Shown: positions 6,354 through 9,617 of the stretch, piece after piece | Layout: every line of letters starts with the position of its first letter | Numbering within the stretch: the stretch's first letter is position 1 | NCBI GenBank assembly: GCA_002343455.1 | Contig: DDSR01000231.1 | Coordinates: 1-9,617 of the forward strand | DNA from: Deltaproteobacteria bacterium UBA2385 | Lineage (GTDB): Bacteria > Myxococcota_A > UBA796 > UBA2385 | Length of the DNA stretch: 9,617 nucleotides | Direction: 5' to 3' | Program-made: the position numbers and the translations under genes | Notes under the pieces: generated by a model | Database searches by the model: none | Told to the model about the DNA's origin: nothing | Seen by the model: only the letters and a program-made list of their open reading frames with translations

Positions 6354-7064
6354 CTACCTTGACCGCGGCGTGGCGAAAGTGTCGGAAACGTCAAGGACAC
6401 CGGGCGGCCGGGCGATGACCCGCAAGCACCCCAGGCCGTAGACCACCGAGCGGCGCAGGCTGATGCTCTGGACGTCCGCGTCGTAGCGGGCCTGGACGGG
6501 GCGCTCGGCGAAGCGGGCCCCCGAGGCGAGCAGGGCGGCGAGCACCTGCTGATCGAAGAGGTAATCGTCGCTGAAGCGCGCCAGCGGGAGGCGCGCGAGG
6601 CGGTCGAGGCGGAAGGCCCGCGCCCCGGTGTGCAGCTCGCTGAGGGCGGACCCGAAGCGCAGGTTGGCGAGGCCGGTCAGGCCCCGGTTGCCCCAGCGTC
6701 GCCAGGCGGGGATGGCGAGGCCGCCGTCCTGCAGGAAGCGGCTGCCCAGCGCGACCTCGGCCTCGTCCAGCGCCTCCGCCAGCGCCAGCGTGGGCAGGGT
6801 CGGGTACTGCGCGTCGCCGTGCAGCAGCACGACCCGCTCGAAGCCGGCCTCCAGGGCGGCCGCGTAGCCGCTCTTCTGGGCCCCGCCGTAGCCCCGGTTG
6901 CGCGGGTGTCGGATCAGGCGCACGCCCTCGGCCCGCAAGGGCAGGGCGCTGCCGTCGTCCACCACGAAGACGCCCGGGCGCAGCGCCTCGGGGATCTCGG
7001 AGAGCAACCGATCGAGGGGAGCTTGGGGCCCGTAGCAGGGCACCACCACCGCGAGCCCGCGCAC
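6354..7064 (-). CDS. Family 2 glycosyltransferase
   Basis: This 236-residue GT-A fold protein starts directly with the first strand (LAVVVPCYG). It shows the nucleotide-sugar-binding acidic pair in VVDDGS (35-39), the NRGYGGAQKSGY segment (56-67), and HGDAQYP (82-88) in place of the DxD motif, a known form in this subfamily. It also has GSRF, LSELHTGARAFR (141-152) and FSDDYLFDQQ (164-173). These match the branch related to dolichyl- or polyprenyl-phosphate sugar transferases. It moves a sugar from a nucleotide donor to a lipid carrier or glycan at the cytoplasmic face. There is no C-terminal membrane segment. The start is GTG, 2 nt after the acyltransferase stop codon and without a clear Shine-Dalgarno, so translation is probably coupled to the upstream gene. 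All catalytic motifs look intact; donor and acceptor are unknown. Confidence 0.9.
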   Translation of the reverse strand: MRGLAVVVPCYGPQAPLDRLLSEIPEALRPGVFVVDDGSALPLRAEGVRLIRHPRNRGYGGAQKSGYAAALEAGFERVVLLHGDAQYPTLPTLALAEALDEAEVALGSRFLQDGGLAIPAWRRWGNRGLTGLANLRFGSALSELHTGARAFRLDRLARLPLARFSDDYLFDQQVLAALLASGARFAERPVQARYDADVQSISLRRSVVYGLGCLRVIARPPGVLDVSDTFATPRSR

Positions 7065-7066
7065 CC

Positions 7067-7828
7067 TCAGACCGAGAGGCCGGGCGACGCGCTCCCCGCA
7101 TGGCGGCGAGGCTCGGCCCGCTCGGACTGGGAGTCTTGGGCCTCCGCTGGCGCTCCGGAGTCGCGGGCCGGCGCCGCCTTCGCGGCGGGAGCACCCTGGG
7201 CCGGCGCTTCGTCCTCGACGTTGAGGCGGATGCGGCTGAAGCGCTCGGGGTGCTTGCCCTGCATGCCCGTGTAGAAGGCCCGGATCTGGTCCATGTCCTT
7301 CTTCACGTCATCGCTGGGCCACAGCATCGGGCCGAAGCCGCCGACCTTGCGGCCGAAGTCCATGTAGCCCAGGCAGATGGGGACCCCCGCGCCCTTGGCG
7401 GCCCAGTAGAAGCCGCTCTTCCAGAAGTCCCGGTACGCCCGGGTGCCCTCCGCCGGGATGACCAGGACCAGCTCCTCGTTCTCCGCGAAGGCCTGCACGA
7501 AGCCGTCGACGAGGTTGTTGTTCTTGCGGCGATCGACCGGCATGCCCCGGAACCAGCGGAAGAACCAGCCGAAGGGGCCCTCGAAGAGGACGTGCTTGCC
7601 CAGCCAACGGATGTCCACCCCCCACCACCAGGCGAAGCCGATCATGAAGGGGAAGTCCCAGCCCGAGGTGTGAGGCGCCGCGATGAAGACGTACTTCTTG
7701 ATGTCGGCAGGCGGGTTGGACTCCGGCCGCCACCCCCACAGCTTCAGCACCAGGGCTCCGACGTAGTGGCGCCAGCCCCAGATTCGCAGCGGTCGAGGAT
7801 CGGCGGTCAGTCTGGACTCTTCGTTCAT
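7067..7828 (-). CDS. PlsC-type lysophospholipid/glycerol acyltransferase
   Basis: This 253-residue protein transfers an acyl chain to a lysophospholipid or related acceptor at the inner membrane. Motif I is HTSGWD (53-58, the HX4D catalytic pair). Motif II is around GMPVDRRKNNN (95-105). Motif III is EGTR (127-130), here AEGTR rather than PEGTR. GVPI (148-151) is motif IV. The sequence WLGKHVLFEGPFGWFFRWF is typical of the branch seen in many Gram-negative and myxobacterial genomes. After about residue 205 comes a low-complexity Ala/Pro/Glu/Ser tail of nearly 50 residues, not part of the fold. The ATG at 7828 is chosen because GAGAGGT lies about 5 nt before it; the frame is open to a GTG at 7909, but that extra stretch does not look family-like. 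It is the first gene of the minus-strand operon and its stop is 2 nt from the glycosyltransferase start. Confidence 0.9.
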   Translation of the reverse strand: MNEESRLTADPRPLRIWGWRHYVGALVLKLWGWRPESNPPADIKKYVFIAAPHTSGWDFPFMIGFAWWWGVDIRWLGKHVLFEGPFGWFFRWFRGMPVDRRKNNNLVDGFVQAFAENEELVLVIPAEGTRAYRDFWKSGFYWAAKGAGVPICLGYMDFGRKVGGFGPMLWPSDDVKKDMDQIRAFYTGMQGKHPERFSRIRLNVEDEAPAQGAPAAKAAPARDSGAPAEAQDSQSERAEPRRHAGSASPGLSV

Positions 7829-8009
7829 GGGGGACCTCTCGTCGTTCGGCGGCTCCCGTATCCACGCCTCGCCCGAGGCCACGTCAGGGCTGCGGCCTCC
7901 CTCGGTCACAACTCCGTCACGGGGGGGTCGAAGCCGGGCGCCTGGGGAGAGATTGGCCAGCCACCGACCGCGACCGTTAACGGCCCCCGCTCGGACCCCA
8001 CGTCATCCC
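7829..8009. promoter_or_regulatory. Divergent promoter region with two inverted repeats
   Basis: These 181 bp separate the acyltransferase operon (minus) from the TPR/peptide/sigma operon (plus), so promoters for both should lie here. Two symmetric sites are visible: GCCTCG-CC-CGAGGC (7866-7879) and a perfect 10-bp palindrome CCGTTAACGG (7974-7983), 26 bp before the TPR gene. Either could bind a dimeric regulator. No convincing sigma-70 -35/-10 pair is seen in this GC-rich stretch. The acyltransferase Shine-Dalgarno sits at its left edge. Confidence 0.4.
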
Positions 8010-8633
8010 ATGAGGCACGACCCCGTGAACTACGAAGCCCTGCTCGACCGCATCCTCCGCAAGGTCGACCGCGACGCGTACCTCGCCCTGGCCGACTCGG
8101 TAGAGCCCGACCAGCAGGCGGCGCTCGACGAGATCGGGCGGGCCCTGCACGGAGCCTCCTTCGACGCCGAGGCCCTGGCCCAGCGCGCCCACCAGCTCCA
8201 TCAGCAGGGGAGGATCGACGAGGTCAACCTCCACTCGGCCCTCCACGTGATCGACGCGCACCCCTCGGTGGGACGGCTGGAGCGCGCCGCCGAGCACGTC
8301 GCGCGGCAGGAGCTGGCCGCCTACCGCCAAGGCGGCGCTCGCCTGCAAGCCAACCTCGCCAGCGTCGAGCGCCACCGCGGGGTCATCGCCTGGCAGCAGG
8401 GCCAGCTCGACCAGGCGCTCGACTATTTTTCGAGGGCCTTCGAGCGCCAGCGCAGCGCCGGCAACCTCGCCAATGTACTGGCCTGCCTCGTCCGCCTGGG
8501 CGAGGAGCACGACGCCCGCGACCTGCTCGGGCAGGTGCGGGCGGCCTTTCCCGCGGCCATGATCGAGGCACTCAACCAGCTGATCGCCCGCGACCCCGAC
8601 CTCGCCCTCCTACGTTCGGAGATCCACCAATGA
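8010..8633 (+). CDS. TPR-containing protein, first gene of a sigma-factor operon
   Basis: This 207-residue, all-helical, soluble protein has no signal peptide. The first ~100 residues are charged helices (YEALLDRILRKVDRDAYLAL onward) that I do not recognise. At least one clear TPR follows at about 112-146 (ASVERHRGVIAWQQGQLDQA, then LDYFSRAFERQ), with a second, weaker unit at 150-182. TPRs bind peptides or partner proteins, so a role as partner of the downstream peptide or sigma-like factor is plausible but unproven. The ATG at 8010 has no Shine-Dalgarno; a GTG at 8025 has GAGG 9 nt upstream and is a real alternative start. The open frame back to 7827 looks non-coding. Its stop overlaps the next start as ATGA, indicating translational coupling. 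Confidence 0.82.
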   Translation: MRHDPVNYEALLDRILRKVDRDAYLALADSVEPDQQAALDEIGRALHGASFDAEALAQRAHQLHQQGRIDEVNLHSALHVIDAHPSVGRLERAAEHVARQELAAYRQGGARLQANLASVERHRGVIAWQQGQLDQALDYFSRAFERQRSAGNLANVLACLVRLGEEHDARDLLGQVRAAFPAAMIEALNQLIARDPDLALLRSEIHQ

Positions 8634-8782
8634 GCACGCTCTACGCCCTGTTCCTCTGGATCAGCGCCCTGATGTCCACCGACGACGGGAGCTGTGGGAC
8701 CGCGGCCGGAAGCGCGGCCGGCACCCGCTCGGCCTGCAGCGCCTCCGCCGACGACGGCGCCTCCATCTACAACGGCTTCTGA
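8630..8782 (+). CDS. 50-residue peptide between the TPR and sigma-like genes
   Basis: This small gene fits its gap exactly. Its ATG overlaps the TPR stop (ATGA, 8630-8633), GGAG lies 8 nt upstream (8618-8621), and its stop ends one base before the sigma-like ATG. The peptide has a hydrophobic start (residues 4-15, LYALFLWISALM) without basic residues. A small-residue tail rich in Ser, Ala and Gly follows, with two cysteines (22 and 36), and it ends IYNGF. A loose internal echo is visible: STDDGSC (16-22) and SADDGAS (40-46). It could be a small membrane or exported peptide, a regulator of the neighbouring sigma-like factor, or a modified-peptide precursor; nothing decides this. I know no family for it. 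The exact spacing is the main reason to think it is real. Confidence 0.62.
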   Translation: MSTLYALFLWISALMSTDDGSCGTAAGSAAGTRSACSASADDGASIYNGF

Positions 8783-8783
8783 G

Positions 8784-9437
8784 ATGGCCCGATCCGACAC
8801 AGCGCTCGAGCCCCAGCTCGACATACGGCTCGGCATCCGGCAGCTCCTGGCCGACCGCCACACGCCCGAAGCCCGCGGCCTGTACCTGCAGCTCGCCCGG
8901 TACGTCCACGGACGGGTCAGCCATCGCTGCGCCAACCGCTACCGTGGCCTGCTGGGCAACGGCGAGCAGGAGGAGCTGGTGGCCGAGGTGCTGATCCAGC
9001 TCATCTCCGGCGCGCTGGCCCGCTTCGAGGGCGACAACCTCGCCGCCCTGCTGGCCTTCGTCCGCACAGTCACGGACCGCACGGTCGGGCACGCCGCCCG
9101 CCGCCGCCTGCGCGAGCTGCGCCTGGTCGAGGGCGCCGACGCCGCCCGCATCGAGGCCTGGCACGCCGTCTTCGGATCGGTCGACCAGAGCGTGGTCGAC
9201 TCCCCGTCCAGCCCCTTCACCGAGCGGGATCGGGCCTGGCTGGAAGAGCTCTTCCGCGCCGGCTCCCGCGCCGAGCTGGCCCGCCAGGCAGGCCTCAGCC
9301 GCGCCGCGATCACGCAGCGGCTGCAGCGGGTGCAGGAGCGCATCACGCGCATGGAGCCGGGGCAACGGCAACAGGCCGAGGCCTGGCTGGAGGAGGTCGC
9401 CCGCCGCGGTCAGAGAGGTGAGCTGCTGCTTGCATGA
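8784..9437 (+). CDS. Sigma-70-like (ECF-type) factor
   Basis: This 217-residue protein has an ECF-like two-domain build. A region-2-like helical segment at about 48-112 includes QEELVAEVLIQLISGALARF and LAALLAFVRTVTDRTVGHAA ending in an RRRLREL basic run. A C-terminal region 4 at about 147-190 has a helix-turn-helix, SRAELARQAGLSRAAITQRL, that would read a -35 element. The region-2 match is weak and the -10-recognition part is not clear, so it could instead be a sigma-derived DNA-binding regulator. No anti-sigma factor with a zinc motif or membrane span is next to it; the upstream TPR protein and 50-residue peptide are the only operon partners. The ATG is 1 nt after the peptide stop with no Shine-Dalgarno, so translation is likely coupled. 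A frame open to 8694 overlaps the peptide gene and is ignored. Confidence 0.78.
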   Translation: MARSDTALEPQLDIRLGIRQLLADRHTPEARGLYLQLARYVHGRVSHRCANRYRGLLGNGEQEELVAEVLIQLISGALARFEGDNLAALLAFVRTVTDRTVGHAARRRLRELRLVEGADAARIEAWHAVFGSVDQSVVDSPSSPFTERDRAWLEELFRAGSRAELARQAGLSRAAITQRLQRVQERITRMEPGQRQQAEAWLEEVARRGQRGELLLA

Positions 9438-9515
9438 TTTTTTCCGAAAGGGACTCCATGACCGGATTTCTCGCTCTATATTCGGCGCCCCGGATCCACT
9501 TCTTCAGGAGTCCCC
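9438..9515 (+). promoter_or_regulatory. Promoter and ribosome-binding region of the lipoprotein gene
   Basis: This 78-bp gap is more AT-rich than the rest of the window. It begins with a T6 run (9438-9443) right after the sigma-like stop, with no stable stem before it. A TATATT (9477-9482) could be a -10 element; no -35 is found at normal spacing. AGGAG (9506-9510) lies 5 nt before the ATG at 9516 and is a good Shine-Dalgarno. Confidence 0.4.
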
Positions 9516-9617
9516 ATGCCCTCCGCCCTGCTGATCAGCCTCGCGCTCTCCCTCTTCGCCTGCCGCAGTGAGCCCAAGGACACGGGGGAGGAGACGGACA
9601 CGGACACCGACACGGAC
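9516..9617 (+). CDS. Lipoprotein with Thr-Asp repeat, 3' end outside the window
   Basis: Only the first 34 residues are visible. They form a short lipoprotein signal peptide: a hydrophobic stretch (SALLISLALSLFA) and a lipobox LFAC with Cys16 as the lipidated residue. After that comes a polar linker, RSEPKDTGEE, and then a TD dipeptide repeat running off the window. Such Asp/Thr linkers behind a lipobox are frequent in surface lipoproteins of Myxococcota and relatives, where they tether a large domain to the outer membrane. The domain itself is not in view. The signal peptide lacks basic residues at its start, a small departure from the norm. AGGAG 5 nt upstream supports the start. It lies directly downstream of the sigma-like gene and may be its target or part of the same transcript. 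Confidence 0.85.
   Translation, partial: MPSALLISLALSLFACRSEPKDTGEETDTDTDTD

Noticed and set aside
3782..6441. Long plus-strand open frames across the recombinase and radical-SAM region
   Set aside because: Their products are Arg/Gly/Pro/Ala-rich with no domain, as expected for shadow frames in GC-rich DNA; the minus-strand genes have clear family motifs.
7829..7909. Upstream GTG start for the acyltransferase
   Set aside because: The added residues do not resemble the family, and the ATG at 7828 has its own Shine-Dalgarno.
7100..8629. Plus-strand open frame joined in frame to the 50-residue peptide
   Set aside because: It lies antisense to the acyltransferase and in an alternate frame of the TPR gene; only the segment after the ATGA overlap has gene-like placement.
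9438..9443. T6 run after the sigma-like gene as an intrinsic terminator
   Set aside because: No stable GC-rich stem lies directly before it.
9458..9571. A 37-residue plus-strand frame with a possible AAAGGGA ribosome site
   Set aside because: It overlaps the lipoprotein start in another frame, and its product looks like random GC-rich translation; the lipoprotein has the better ribosome site and a lipobox.

Overview
The window is very GC-rich, with strong G/C preference at third codon positions, densely packed genes and some GTG starts. It ends in a lipoprotein gene with a Thr-Asp repeat after the lipidated cysteine. Together with a propeller/TPR-like protein and a small sigma-like factor inside an operon, this suggests a Myxococcota or related deltaproteobacterial chromosome. 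The taxonomy is inference: there is no rRNA or other marker here. I see no CRISPR array, tRNA, insertion sequence or attachment site.

Layout. (1) 2-1924, plus strand: the 3' part of a large protein, propeller-like then helical. Its stop codon lies in a near-perfect CTAG-rich palindrome (1920-1946). (2) 1959-2501, plus: a 2H-superfamily phosphoesterase (LigT-like), meeting head-on at 2501/2502 with (3) 2502-3446, minus: an M48 zinc metalloprotease. The two stop codons abut inside another palindrome (2489-2514). (4) 3486-4466, plus: a membrane-anchored SGNH/GDSL-like protein, divergent from the protease across only 39 bp. (5) 4457-5263, minus: a tyrosine-recombinase-like protein overlapping the SGNH gene tail-to-tail. 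(6) 7828 down to 5368, minus: a tight operon reading PlsC-type acyltransferase, family 2 glycosyltransferase, then a radical-SAM/SPASM-like protein. (7) 8010-9437, plus: a tightly coupled trio of TPR protein, 50-residue peptide and sigma-70-like factor. (8) From 9516, plus: the start of a lipoprotein gene.

Most notable signals. Three successive genes encode recognisable enzyme folds that lack catalytic residues while keeping open frames. The SGNH protein has Leu where the catalytic His belongs. The recombinase lacks the nucleophilic Tyr, the catalytic Lys and one active-site His, yet has a near-ideal Shine-Dalgarno. The radical-SAM-like protein lacks the CxxxCxxC cluster motif but keeps GGEP and the SPASM cysteines. 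The TPR/peptide/sigma operon is the best candidate for an undescribed regulatory unit: the peptide gene fills the space exactly, with an ATGA overlap on one side and one base on the other.

How the genes may work together (inference). The acyltransferase, glycosyltransferase and radical-SAM-like protein look like a lipid or envelope-glycan modification unit. The TPR protein and peptide may modulate the sigma-like factor, whose targets could include the lipoprotein gene just downstream.
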